64,000 bases of DNA from assembly GCA_002749535.1 (NCBI GenBank), contig MZZL01000136.1, forward strand, positions 142,339-206,338, written 5' to 3'. Positions within the stretch are counted from its first letter, which is position 1. Every line of letters starts with the position of its first letter. This DNA comes from Apophysomyces variabilis. Lineage: Eukaryota > Mucoromycota > Mucoromycetes > Mucorales > Mucoraceae. A program made the position numbers and the translations under genes. The notes below the pieces were generated by a model, which was not told the origin of the DNA, ran no database searches, and saw nothing but the letters and a program-made list of their open reading frames with translations. Below, piece after piece: positions 12,493-23,960 of this stretch.

Positions 12493-13042
12493 GTTGAGAA
12501 GGAAGAAAGAAAAAAAGAAGCGCTTTTAGTTTGTTGTATGGTTCGACTAAACGGCAAACGGGGGGATGAGACCATTTTGTCCGCTTATATATACCACGTC
12601 ACAAAAAAAAGAAACTTGGGAAAACGGCTTTGCTTCCCTTTTCAGTGGGGTCCCTTCTTTCTTCCTCCTCTCTTGCTTTCAAGCGATGACATAAAAGCTC
12701 CGCTTAACAGGAAGCAGTTGACGAATATTTAGCATTGAATATAATTTATTCAATTTTTTGCTTAGTCTATCTAAATGCATTTCATAACGTTGGACTTCAG
12801 AAATCTATATGCGCCCAATTTATTTCCTCACGTGGTTTCGTCATACCCAATGCTCGCTCTTGTGCGCCACGTTAAGCTGCAGTCGCCTGATGGAATCGGA
12901 AAATGGCCACTTGTTATTGCCAGCCAATCATTTCTCCAACGTGTTCATTTCAATCCATAGACGTTGCCTTGTGTAACGCCAAACCCAGATCTAAAACTCC
13001 AGCGGAATTCATGTTACCGTGGATACCCAGTTGCTTTGCTGC

Positions 13043-13075
<33 letters not shown>
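12493..13075. other. Intergenic ending in poly-T at the gap
   Basis: About 580 bases upstream of the HSF-type gene; holds its promoter (a TATATATA box is near 12586). It ends in about 29 T directly against the run of N. No gene is supported. Confidence 0.4.
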
Positions 13076-13476
13076 NNNNNNNNNNNNNNNNNNNNNNNNN
13101 NNNNNNNNNNNNNNNNNNNNNNNNNNNNNNNNNNNNNNNNNNNNNNNNNNNNNNNNNNNNNNNNNNNNNNNNNNNNNNNNNNNNNNNNNNNNNNNNNNNN
13201 NNNNNNNNNNNNNNNNNNNNNNNNNNNNNNNNNNNNNNNNNNNNNNNNNNNNNNNNNNNNNNNNNNNNNNNNNNNNNNNNNNNNNNNNNNNNNNNNNNNN
13301 NNNNNNNNNNNNNNNNNNNNNNNNNNNNNNNNNNNNNNNNNNNNNNNNNNNNNNNNNNNNNNNNNNNNNNNNNNNNNNNNNNNNNNNNNNNNNNNNNNNN
13401 NNNNNNNNNNNNNNNNNNNNNNNNNNNNNNNNNNNNNNNNNNNNNNNNNNNNNNNNNNNNNNNNNNNNNNNNNNNN
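13076..13476. other. Assembly gap (401 N)
   Basis: An unbroken run of N flanked on both sides by poly-T. Its true length and content are unknown, and reading frames that run through it are artefacts. Confidence 0.98.
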
Positions 13477-13535
13477 CTTTTTTTTTTTTTTTTTTTTTTC
13501 TTTTTCTGATCCATAAGACATTTTTATTTATTTAT

Positions 13536-14754
13536 TTATATCTTACTGTCACGGTGACTGACACTAACAACCACCTTTCCAAAGGAAGATCGATCACCGA
13601 TCGCTTGAAGTCCCTGAGGAAGACGAGATAAACTGTAAATTTCTTTATACAATGCCGGCTTCAATTGACCGGATGCAAATAAATCCAACAAGGCTTTCCA
13701 GACGCCAGACACCTTTTCTGGCTCGTTTTGTACAAAGCCACCCCAATAATATCCCATGGCCGAGATATTCTTTAATAAAAGGCGGTTTGTGGGGATTTTT
13801 TCGATCTGTCCTTTTGCAAATCCGATCACGATGATACGTCCGTTCCACGCGGTGCATTTTGTGCTTCCGATCATTAAAAAAAAAAAGAAAGCAAGACAAT
13901 ACAAGGTTAGCCCTTATATTCTACCTGTTTCTTTTCTCTCTCTACCTTTGTTCGACTAAGCCAACGGGATCATAGACAACATCCACACCACGTCCACCGG
14001 TTGCCTTTTTAACTTGGTCTGGCCAGTCTCTATCATTGTAATTGATGACTACATCTGCCCCTTGTTCTTTAGCAAAGGCAAGTTTTTCCGCCGACCCTGC
14101 CGTGGCAATGACTTTAGCACCCAAAGCCTTTGCAATCTGAACGGCCGCAATGCCGACACCTCCGGCTGCTGCATGAATCAGGCAATATTCGTCGGCCTTG
14201 AGTTGTGCTTTCACAGCAAGTGCACCATAGGACGTCGGATAAGTGATATAAAGTCCGGCGGCCTGTTCAAATGAAAAGTTGGCGGGCATAGGCAGCACGT
14301 TTTTATGTGGTACTGTAATAATTTCCGCAAACGAATAATTTGTACCAAAGACACGGTCTCCCGGTTTATAGTTGGGCACGGTTGACTTGAGAACCACTCC
14401 CGCAAATTCGGCTGTTAGGATATGTAAGGTTGTGTGTGTGAGAGAGTGGAACAAAAAGGACATGCAACAATCGGCTACTGACCTCCAGGAATAAAAGGAA
14501 ATGGCGGTTTCACTTGGTATCGGCCTTGAATCTGTATAACACCAGAAAATAATAATATTACACTTTTTTTTCAATCTTCGCCGTTAACGGGTATATAAAT
14601 AAGTTGTTACCATGAGGGTGTCAAAGTAATTAAGACCAATGGCCTTAATCTGCACCTGAAGTTCCCCTTCTTTGGGTTCTGGCACAGGGACATTGGTGGA
14701 CAAAGTAAGTTCTTCGGGACCTTTGAGCCACTGGTTTACGACGAATGCCTTCAT
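13536..14754 (-). CDS. Quinone oxidoreductase / medium-chain NADPH dehydrogenase
   Basis: Four exons: 14754-14611, 14531-14483, 14411-13946 and 13863-13536 (328 residues; introns 71-82 nt). The start MKAFVVNQWLKGPEELTL is typical of the zinc-independent medium-chain dehydrogenase/reductase (QOR) group. The GroES-like fold is followed by AEFAGVVL and PGDRVFG. The Rossmann cofactor site reads HAAAGGVGIAAVQIAKALGA with the AAAGGVG fingerprint of NADPH-dependent quinone reductases, then DVVYDPVG and GRIIVIGFAKG. There are no structural zinc cysteines. It should be a soluble reductase acting on quinones or alpha,beta-unsaturated carbonyls. The final stop lies only about 60 bases from the gap edge. 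Substrate is unknown. Confidence 0.93.
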
Positions 14755-15304
14755 GTTGGTTTGGGATGTTCAAGGAAAAGGCGGGTGGGAATATAGTTGG
14801 CGCGAATAGAAAGCATATAGCACAGACGGGGTAAATCTGCTTAGCTAAGGTTAAAATCAAAAAGCCCTCCTTCCCACTCACACAAACGGGCAAGCCTTTT
14901 TCCCGTTCTTGGTTAATTTATTACCCCATAAGTTCATTTTATCTTAGTCAAATAGCGCGTAAATATGCTCCGTTTAGTCAAGCTTAAAAGGCACAGGATA
15001 CAGATAGAGACAAAAATAGAGAGCCTATCCCCGCTATTCTCCCCTTCTGTTTTCTTCCGTTTTATCTTCTATGAGTCGCTTTATGCAGGACTACTTTGCT
15101 TTCGCCACTCAGTATCACTTTAATCGAAGAGAAGTGGGGTCAATAACATGCATTGATCGAGAAACTCGTCAAAGTATCGAACATGTTTGTTCAACAAAGG
15201 TACAAATAGAAAAGCTTATTTATCCGCAGCTGAAGCATATAAACCACAATCTGTTTCCTCATTCTGCCGTCTGTCATGCAAGTATACAATGTTGTTTGTC
15301 TATT
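14755..15304. other. Intergenic, promoter of the oxidoreductase
   Basis: About 550 bases between the oxidoreductase start and the TAN1-like stop (both genes on the minus strand). A plus-strand frame at 15071-15334 overlaps the TAN1-like 3' end and shows no family features. Nothing else is seen. Confidence 0.4.
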
Positions 15305-16423
15305 TTATTCCTTCTTGCTATTATCATCGAATAGCGCAGCCAAGTTATACTTTTTGCGCCCGTAATAGTTTTCTAATGCGCTCATGCCACACGCACTCTT
15401 GAAGACAGTAACAAAGATGACAAGCGTAGGATTCTTCAAATCAACCCTGTCATACCCATCTTAGCATACCAGTTGCCTGTTCGTAGAACATCAAAAGAAA
15501 TCACTTACTTATAGTTTGAAGGGATCAAAGGAGCTATGGTTTGGATAATGTCCTCCTTTTTAATCAGCATGTTGTTGCGAATTTCCGTTATGATTGCCAC
15601 TGAGGTACTTGTAGTAGTCTTATCTTTAAGATGAACTTCCGCAAGACGTTCGAAGCATTTGGCCATCCGCTCCGTCGTAGCTGGGCAAATGAAGTCCAAA
15701 GGAATCCATCGCTATTCGTTTTTGCTAAAATCAAATCTTCTTTTTCCTTCTTTTTCCACTCTGTGAAACTTACTGCACAATGATTCAGCTTATTTAGTTC
15801 ATCCATACGTTCTTCCTTCGATAGAATCGACAGATAATCTAAAATCATGATCATACCGTTAACGATGGATCCCAGATTAGTGTGTTGATAAACAGTTTTA
15901 CCAATCAGTTTGTTTAAAAATTCCGTAGGCTTCACATTGATCTTAAACCGGTAAAAGATCAAGCCACCACATGCAGCATCCACAGCCTGGAATCGTTTTT
16001 CCTTGCGGTTAGCCACTTTTTCTTGAGGAACTTCCTCTGTCTCTTCCACATCTAAATCGCCTTCGAATCTTTCCCATGTAAGCTCACATTGAGGAAACAG
16101 CTGCTGAACATAGCGTTCTAATCCCTGCTGTACTTGACCCTAAGGTGTGTCATTTTCCCGCAAAATCCAATTTCAGTAAACCAACCATGTCACATGGATC
16201 CTTTTACCAATGCTCTGGTCTCCGATTTAACCCCACATGACACCATAAGACCACTTTGACTATCAGCGCGTTTCAGCAGACTGGAATGCTTGCTTAACCA
16301 TCGCTGCTTAAATCGTCCTCGCATAATGGGTATAGTGTTGGAAGTGTCTTTCTTCTGCTTCTTCTTGATCGAGACATCAGCATCGGTCTGATCGTGCACG
16401 CGTTTTCCACTCTGGATATCCAT
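15305..16423 (-). CDS. TAN1: THUMP-domain tRNA acetylation cofactor, TAN1/THUMPD1-like
   Basis: Four exons: 16423-16208, 16139-15774, 15711-15509 and 15446-15305 (308 residues; introns 62-68 nt). Splicing is well supported: each junction preserves frame and family alignment. The start at 16421-16423 (MDIQSGKRVHDQ) gives a Lys-rich leader, then SGLMVSCGVKSETRAL, matching the TAN1 start of a THUMP region. Later motifs are KRFQAVDAACGGLIFYRF, RWIPLDFICPATTERM (the R-[IL]-P-x3-C-x-A motif of THUMPD1), AIITEIRNNMLIKKEDIIQT and VDLKNPTLVIFVTVFKSACG. In yeast Tan1 binds tRNA and assists Kre33 in N4-acetylcytidine formation at C12 of tRNA-Ser and tRNA-Leu. An in-frame extension upstream of the chosen ATG exists, so the N-terminus is the least certain part. 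Confidence 0.88.
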
Positions 16424-18189
16424 AACAACTTTTCGACTTAGACAATCAGCAAAAATGGTATTCACACATACAAAATTCTTTGTGCCGTCACGCCCGCTCT
16501 GCATGAAAAGTTGGTTCCTGAAATTTAAGCCCGACTGCCGATGCTTGCATGGAGTGCAATAAAAACTGTTATCCACTGCCAAGAATGATAGACGAAGAAG
16601 CTGTTTTTGTTGTATTTGGCTGAATTATTAAGTGGATCAGAGGTCCTTGTCGTGGACCCTGCAGATGGTAACAAATATTGTGCTATTCACGTCCACTATG
16701 GAAACTGTGGGTTTCTTCTGGTCTCCATCAGTTCCTATTGAGCTATTCCTGGTTCCTGATGTACTATTTCGTTTCTTAATGAAAAATAATACGTAAGGGA
16801 CCAATTTCCATTCTGATGATAGACTAATTCGAAAGACAAACATCATCTATCACAGAATGTGCCATCCCAGAACCTCTACGATCCATCGTACAGTTACCCT
16901 ACACATTATCCTCGAATCCTATGATTATCTTATGGTGATTGTAGGATAATCAAGAATAATCATAGTAACATGCTCCTCTGCAATTATTCTGTGATGATCT
17001 TTCTTGTAGCGTAATTGCTTCGCCTAGTAGTTTATCTAGATAATGATGTAGGTGTGAAAAAATGTCGCAAGCAACGAAGGTTGTATATCTTTTTGATTGT
17101 AACTATGAAGGCACTCACCGTATATTACTCGATGGCGTTGGTTACGCTGACTTGAACCATACTGAACGCTTAATGATCGAACCATCTGCGAGTTATGATA
17201 ATGGAGACATGCAACGTACAAATGAGGATACACTGAAGGTGATGTGAATGCAACGTCAACACTCTGAATGCCGAAGCTGCAAAGTACAAGCATGTTTCAT
17301 GTATGTCTTTTCAGAAACGAGAGTTGTTAGCTATTCAAAGTTATCGGTGATACCTCGTCAGCTTGACATCTACTGAAGCCCACAACGCAGACTGCTGCTG
17401 CCATGTCCAAGTACGGTCAACCAGAATACCACAATCGTGGAATGAGCGAGCTTATCTGGTTAAGGTGTTACGAGCTGTTAGCCACATGCTACGTAAGAGA
17501 TAGGACATGTTGATGTTTTTGGCAGCGAAGACTAATTCATTTATAGAAACAATTGCTTGGGCAAAAAGATGTCACTGAACAACTGGCGAACGAAAATTGC
17601 AGGTTGGTACCAGTGACAATCGAAGAAAGCCACCAGTAAGTGCACCCTTGACGCGTTTTGGCTCTTAACGAGATCTATAGTTTTGGATAACTTATTTCTT
17701 CCACTACGAAACTCTGATCTATGCTTCATATGTATGGTCAATAAGAGCTATTTGTTTTTTTGAATAAACTAACGCCGTCGCTAAATCAAACTATTTTCAT
17801 CGTCCTCACACTTATAAACGTCGAGGGAGGTTAGCATTATTTTATATTTAAGGAGGCAGCTTCAGCCTTCACATAATCGCGCTCGCTCTTCATCATTTTT
17901 AAAAATTGAGCTTCTTCTAGACCCATTCATGCTGCTCCCCGCCATTCCATTAGTCAGACTGCATAAACAAATGGAAAACAGTTCCATAACAAGCAGAACC
18001 ATGAAGAAGCAATGATAATGAAGCATTGTAGATGTTTCCATTCCAACCAACAAAGCAGCAGTGGTTAAAGACCTCTCCATTTGAATCCGAAAGAATGTGC
18101 TGGGCTTTTCCTATTTAAAATTGGTTGCTACAAGGCGGAAGGATAGAGTTTACCAGAGTTTATCGTATAAAATCTTTGTCTCTTGCTAC
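16424..18189. other. Gene-poor interval with one MITE
   Basis: About 1.8 kb between TAN1 and the AA10-like gene, containing the MITE listed at 16694. Short frames at 17062-17247 (plus) and 17862-18080 (minus, two hydrophobic stretches) lack family matches. On the minus strand near 17850-17930 a short frame ending in KMMKSERDYVKAEAASLNIK looks like a real protein C-terminus, but I could not connect it to upstream exons. Confidence 0.3.
16694..16822 (+). repeat. MITE-like element, family A, copy 1 (diverged)
   Basis: About 129 bases nearly identical over the left 75 positions to the element at 40493-40613, starting CACTATGGAAACTGTGGG and sharing TTCTGGTCTCCATCAGTTCC and a GTACTATTT core. The right terminus (ATTTCCATTCTGATGATAG) is decayed compared with the intact copy. 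No coding capacity. Confidence 0.75.
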
Positions 18190-18924
18190 ATGCAACCAAA
18201 CGGTGATTCTACCAAAAGATTATGGGGACACAGTAACAGCAAGATTAATTTCGCCTGGATCATTCTACTGGATGCCATCGTCTTTATGTTTGTTACTGTA
18301 GTGGAAGTGTCTGCGAGTGGTGCGACGAGTTATCCTATCGCCAGACAGTACCAATGCTTTCGGGACGGGGGTTATCTCTGGCCACCAGATGGTTCTGCTA
18401 TTCCGAATCGAGCATGTGAAGCCGCTTTTCGAGCGAACAACGGTAGTACTTATCCCTTTGAAAGGTGGGACGATATTGCAGCCACTGTTATCGATCCTTC
18501 GAACACAGGATCACTCGAAAGAACCGTGCCGGATGGCTTGCTTTGTGCCGGTGGTGACAAGCGCAAGCATGGCCTTGATCTTCCTGCCAATGCCGGCTGG
18601 CATACAACGCTCATCACGACAAAAGATGGATCCTTTACTCTAAGTTGGGAGATTACCGCATTGGATGTGCCATCTACGCTATCCGTTTTCGTTTCCAAAC
18701 CTTCCTATGATCGGTCAAAACCCTTACATTGGGAAGACCTGCAACAGATCCACTATGGTGTTACGTCCAATCCAATATCTTTGGGTGGCTATGGCTCTTA
18801 TGATGTCCGTATAGCGGTACCTAGCGGTTACCAGGGCGATGCTGTGATTTATTCGTATTTGCAACAAACTGATACGCCTTGGAAGGCATTCTTTAGTTGT
18901 TCCAATGTTCGTATTCTAAAATGA
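18190..18924 (+). CDS. AA10-like chitin-binding type-4 protein lacking both histidine-brace residues
   Basis: A single exon of 244 residues from the first in-frame ATG at 18190; a longer non-ATG frame extends upstream. A hydrophobic segment around residues 21-40 (FAWIILLDAIVFMFVTVVEV) acts as signal peptide or anchor. The mature region matches the Chitin_bind_3/AA10 fold: ARQYQCFRDGGYLWPP, ACEAAFRANNGSTYPFERWD, PDGLLCAGGDKRKHGLDLP, KPSYDRSKPLHWEDLQQIH and FFSCSNVRI, with paired cysteines. In lytic polysaccharide monooxygenases the mature chain starts with His and a second His follows in a T-A-x-H motif. Here the equivalents are SGATSYP (Ser or Gly in place of His) and TALDVPST (Asp in place of His), so copper binding is not expected. 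It is probably a cell-wall polysaccharide-binding protein, not an oxidase. Confidence 0.85.
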   Translation: MQPNGDSTKRLWGHSNSKINFAWIILLDAIVFMFVTVVEVSASGATSYPIARQYQCFRDGGYLWPPDGSAIPNRACEAAFRANNGSTYPFERWDDIAATVIDPSNTGSLERTVPDGLLCAGGDKRKHGLDLPANAGWHTTLITTKDGSFTLSWEITALDVPSTLSVFVSKPSYDRSKPLHWEDLQQIHYGVTSNPISLGGYGSYDVRIAVPSGYQGDAVIYSYLQQTDTPWKAFFSCSNVRILK

Positions 18925-21921
18925 TAAAAAGTAAAAAAAAAAAAATGAGACTGCAAGGGAATCTTTGTCTTTTGCTTTCCATCACAGTTAATTGATTGTT
19001 ATAGCAAAAAAATCCCATACAGGTGCTGGTTTATTCGGAAGAATGCCGGCTGTCATTGCGGTCGACCAAGAATGACGGAGACATTTCCCGTTTTTCACAG
19101 TGATATTGGGAAAAGCTTCTTAGGGATACAGCGTTTGGGATTGGTCTGCTTCCGATATTTGATCGAACAATGGATTTTCAACATAGCATTTTCGGAGAAA
19201 AGATTATTCCACACTTTATGTGGAGAATCCATTGGTCCCGGAGAAGATAAGCTCGAATCGGAGCAGTGGAGATATTTACTTCCTCATTATATAGCAACTT
19301 GCAGACGCGATTGGCATCAGTAGCCTCATGGAAAAGTAGCTTAAGTAAAAAGTGAACTACGCATTAACAAAGGATCGTCATTTCGTCATCTTTTGTGAGG
19401 TAATATCTACAGCCATCGAAAGGTTTCATTCACGTAGTTTTTCTTTGCAATGCCTGCGTCGCTCAGAGATGGCAGATCAACTGGCAGCACGACGTTTGCA
19501 CGGAATCAGAAGTCTTCATCAGTTGATTTGGGCGAGTGTTGTATCAAATACTAATATAAAATAGGGTTGTCATATTGTCCTACCGGTATTAAGATTGCTA
19601 GCTGTGATGCCTTCCATTGTTGCCAGAATAACGCCGTCTCCAATTTCCACACGTCTCACACGGCCCTTTCTTTTTACAAAAAAGGTGAATATCCGCTTAT
19701 TTGAACAACATCCTTTGCAACATGCATCCTTTGCCAGTGTTTAATGAGGCCAAAGAGCTAACAATTGATTACCAGAATGGAAACAAGGGTTCACATTTAT
19801 TTCACAACTGGTATAGTAAAATCGGAAGAATACAGTAATCCTGAGTGCAAGGTATAATACTGATTCGCTTGGATTACAAAGTATGGTAGCGATACCGTTG
19901 TAGGCGCGTTTATCTATCCTTACCGTTTAACAACGTAGCCAATGGTGATCAATGGATAGCAAAGAGACCTTATTTGGAAATAGTTATTGGCCACGATCTG
20001 ACAATCAAATGCAATTGCAGGCGCCACGTGTCAACTGTGAAGAAAATTGCAATTCTGTTCAATATCTATCTATTTACTGAAATAACAGAATCTTTCTTAA
20101 CAACGTTGGGCTCTTGACTTTTGTTCAGTGGTTGCAAAAGAAAGTAGAATCGATCCTTCTATTTCATTTTCTTTTTAAATGGGATTAGATTCTATAGAAT
20201 AAAGTATTTACCTAACTGACTTTGAGTGACCGCAATCGAAAAGAAAGAAGAGAAACAAAGTTATAGATACGATCGTCGGACATACAGATCTGTCTTTCTG
20301 CAGTTCTTGTGGGCAGACAAGGCAGTCAATGAATTTTACTGCAACCCTTAAATTTTGTTTATAGTACATAAAGCCATATCTGGGGGAAACGGTGAAGAAG
20401 GTAATAAGGTGTTACCCTTGGCAGATTCCTATGCGGTTCGCATAAATAAAAACCAAATATTTAAAGGGAAGTAGGTTTCACAAATCGAAAATTCTAATCG
20501 CACTGCATGTTTAAAAATATGAACAAAAAAGGGGATGATGCAAGATTACTTTGATGCTAAAGAAAAATCTTGTTTAAAGGCATAAGATGGACGTCTGGAT
20601 GAAGACTAGCAATGACACACTGTGGGACAATAAAGTCTCATAAGGCGCATGAGTGGTAGAAATCGCAAATAAGACGTACAGAGGTCACATACTTCGCGTA
20701 ATCAAAAGGCGCAAAAATCTCGGAAAAATCGCATCTTGTAGGACATGCGACTTTCATGCGACGTGTGCAGCTTTTCTATCCCATAGTGACAGATAGGAGC
20801 ATTAACATAGGGCGGTAAGAATATCAATAATACAGGGTCTTTTGTACCACAAAAACTCAGGGTCCCATCCAAAAGCATAAGGTATGTGTTTTCAAGTAGA
20901 TAAACGTATAGGTATTCTTGGTAGGTAAGCGGCAAAGAGTTTTGTTCCTGATTTGAATGCAAGACCTATTGAATAGGCACGTCGGAGTTGTACATTTCTA
21001 ATCTAGGTAACTGGTACGGAGTGAGACATGATCCACACGACATCATACTGAATCGTAGTACCATAAACGGGTTCCTGAACAATGATGAACTTGACAAGAC
21101 GAAAAATGGGGCATTGCACCGAGGGAAAGACTGGTAGATTAGGCTTGCACTTGTTTTCTTCTCTCTTTTTGCTTTACTCTAGAAAAGATTGTTGTATATA
21201 ACACATTGAATAACTTGTATCATGTCAACGATGCATGCGGCAGATAAGTATATTAACTTTGTACCTTCGTTTCCTTATCCATGTGTTACTATCAGACTGG
21301 ATCTGCGTACTGTAAAAGACCGGAAAGAGGTTCGAGATCTATCACCTGGTTAGTATCCTTTTTGCCGCTGATGCGTTCATTGTTGGATGATGGGATGTAA
21401 GCACATGTTTTGTCCTACATGATTGGTGACCAAATGGCTTCGGAAAGGTCCGTGCCGGTTACGAGACTTCATTATTATTTTTAAATAGCTGTTTATAGAA
21501 AGAATCAATCATTGAACGTTTGGAGAGTATAAGGTTTGAGCGATGAATGGTTACACACGTGCCTGACATATTTGGATAAGGCTCACTGAGTTCATTATGA
21601 CATAGCGCCATGTACGCAATGATATTTCTTATTCTGAACAAGAATCAACGATACGTAACAAGGCAAGAATCAAAAAGTTAACTTTTTTTTTCTTTCCTTA
21701 AAATGATGAGTTACACTGTCATTGTATGCAAGTATTAATTAGGGACTTCTCTAATATTGAAGCGCCTCTCCATAGGGCGTCTCTACCCCAGAATACTGGC
21801 TCAGTCACAGATCGACTGCCCGAATCTCCCGCCTTTTTCTCACCTTTTTCCGTACCTTATATTGGACCTTCCTCTCTTCTTCCCTTATGCAGTGCCTTAA
21901 CTTCTTCATTACTACTCATTC
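18925..21921. other. Gene-poor interval
   Basis: About 3 kb with only short frames, including 19072-19323 and 19352-19564 (plus) and 20702-20962 (minus). None shows a recognisable domain, signal peptide or consistent splice joins. The stretch next to 21921 carries a TTTTTTTTTC tract and probably holds the promoter of the following regulator. Confidence 0.35.
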
Positions 21922-23960
21922 ATGGAATCTCATTCATACATTTCTCCACCAACAACAGCACAGAATTCCGATTCTTACTCATTGCATTTCCCCTTGAAAC
22001 ATAGCATTCCTTATTCCACAACGTCCTTATCTTCCTTTCACACTTCACCGTCCGACACTTCACCAGCACCATGCACCCCAATACAGCAAAATGTGAATTA
22101 TAAATATCCATAAACCTTGCTCATCATATTCATCTTCACCTTTTCTTTTATGCTCTTTCTTATTGTAGCCATCTATCGCATTCATTGATAATTGCACTTC
22201 CTATAATAATATGATTGATACGTGAGTAAAGAAAATCTGTTTTTCACTATTAACTCATTGCTGAATTTAGACCTCAGTATTCCGATACGGATGAAGAGTA
22301 AAATTAGTTATTTTTAATAAACGTATAATGTTATTGACTACAAACCATCCTAGAGACCTGCAGATTCGTGTACTCGGCATACCTGAAACCGGTGCCAAGT
22401 CGCGTGTAGAGACCCAAGTGCGGTTGTGCATACAGCTGGTCACGAGTCAAGGCACGAAGGTGTGCCGATGGTCATACCTTTTACTCCCGGAGACGGTCCT
22501 TGTACAATCAAAATTGAGAAGAATGGAACAGAGAAAAATCGCAGGGGAAGCGGCTGGTATCATGGATGAGTCACGATTACTACATCTCGAAGCAGATGTT
22601 GTTTCAGAAAGTGATCCTCAAAGAGAAATTGTGATGTGCGCCGGTTGCGTCCGCCGAGAGGTAATGACCAGACGATCCCTTGACGAACCACTTTTTTTTT
22701 CTCAGTATTCGCGCTAACACCATGTGTTCCTTAGCGGAAACGTGCAGAACGAAAGAAAAAAAACTCTACGTCCAGCGATCACAACTTTGAGCGGGAAAGA
22801 CGTCGTATATTATTATTCAACTGTGGACCTTTGGTTCATTTCGGTACCGGTGACGCTATTCTTCCAACAAGGATTACCTGTTACTGCCGTCACCATAACG
22901 AATCTGTCGGCTTTCGGTGAGTGGAATCTTTATTTAGTTTCTCTTTCTATATACTTTTGTCAAATGCCTTTTTCCTCTTGTCTCTTTGATCTAACAGATT
23001 TCTAGTATACGTTTCCGGTTAAGGAATTCTAAAGGAGACATTATTGCCTCAGGCAAATCATATCCGATTATGATCACAGACGACCATAAAACGGCACGAC
23101 AACCTCTTAAACGAAGTTATACTGACGACGAAGAATACCACCTACTACAAACTGATTTCAGACAAGGACCACGCTATGACGTTACGCCATCATCGTTCAA
23201 CTCCGGTATTTCCATGGAAAATCCGGTAACAACACAACAACAGCATTCTATTCATTCCAGTCAGCATTTTACGTTCATGACACACAAACATCAAGACCAA
23301 TTTCAGCATTTATCACAACACAAAGGAGATAATCGCTATTTAGTTCACTCATCTTCTGGAGATATTCTTTCGTCCTACGCCGATTCAACTGGTTTTCTAC
23401 CTGAACATTCGTTTTATCAACCCAGTTATAGACCACCTGTTATTTGTCCTTCAATGAACCAACATTGTCCCTCCGTTCCCTCCATACCGTTTGTGTCACC
23501 ACGAATTGAGCGTTTAGTACCATCCCGAGGATCTATGGGTGGAGGTGCCGAGGTGACTATTCTTGGATCGGGGTTTTATGAAGGAATCACTTGTCTATTT
23601 GGTGATCGTGTAGCGACTACCATGTGCTGGAGCCCATGCACGTTAATATGCGCCGTTCCACCTACATCTCAACCTGGCCCTGTCGTTGTTTCTTTGAAGG
23701 GCCATTCGAGGATAGACATCGAAAATGAGCCTGCTACCGTGTTTGATTACATTGACGACAGTGACCAAAACCTCTATGAACTGGCCCTTCAACTGGTGGG
23801 AATGAAAATGACAGGAAATGTTCAGGATGCCAAACAAGTCGCTTTGCGCATAGTCCGAGATAGCCAAGAAAGACGGAAATGGACTTCTACTTCCACTCCT
23901 TCTTCTTCTACCTATGATCATGCTATGTTTTATTCCAATAGTAATAGTACATCCCAATAA
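21922..23960 (+). CDS. MGA2/SPT23-like transcription factor with IPT/TIG domain, short form
   Basis: Six exons join in frame: 21922-22092, 22169-22221, 22271-22297, 22354-22660, 22735-22916 and 23006-23960 (564 residues). The N-terminal Ser/Thr/Pro-rich piece leads into the SPT23/MGA2 DNA-binding region: LQIRVLGIPETGAKSRVETQ, CIQLVTSQGTKVCRWSYLLLP, CAGCVRRE, RRRILLFNCGPLVHFGTGDA, LPTRITCYCRHHNESVGF and PIMITDDHK. An IPT/TIG domain follows (RIERLVPSRGSMGGGAEVTI, GSGFYEGITCLFGD, CAVPPTSQPGPVVVSL), then ALQLVGMKMTGNVQDAKQVA. Yeast Mga2/Spt23 continue into ankyrin repeats and a C-terminal membrane anchor that hold them at the ER until proteasomal release to control OLE1. Here the frame stops shortly after the TIG region and no ankyrin-like sequence is found downstream. 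The 27-base third exon and first exon are the least certain. Confidence 0.85.

Noticed and set aside
12903..13631. Long frames on both strands crossing 13076-13476
   Set aside because: They read through the run of N and its flanking poly-T (poly-Phe or poly-Lys), so they are artefacts of the gap.
17062..17247. 61-residue plus-strand frame starting at a good ATG
   Set aside because: No signal peptide, domain or splice continuation; length is within chance expectation.
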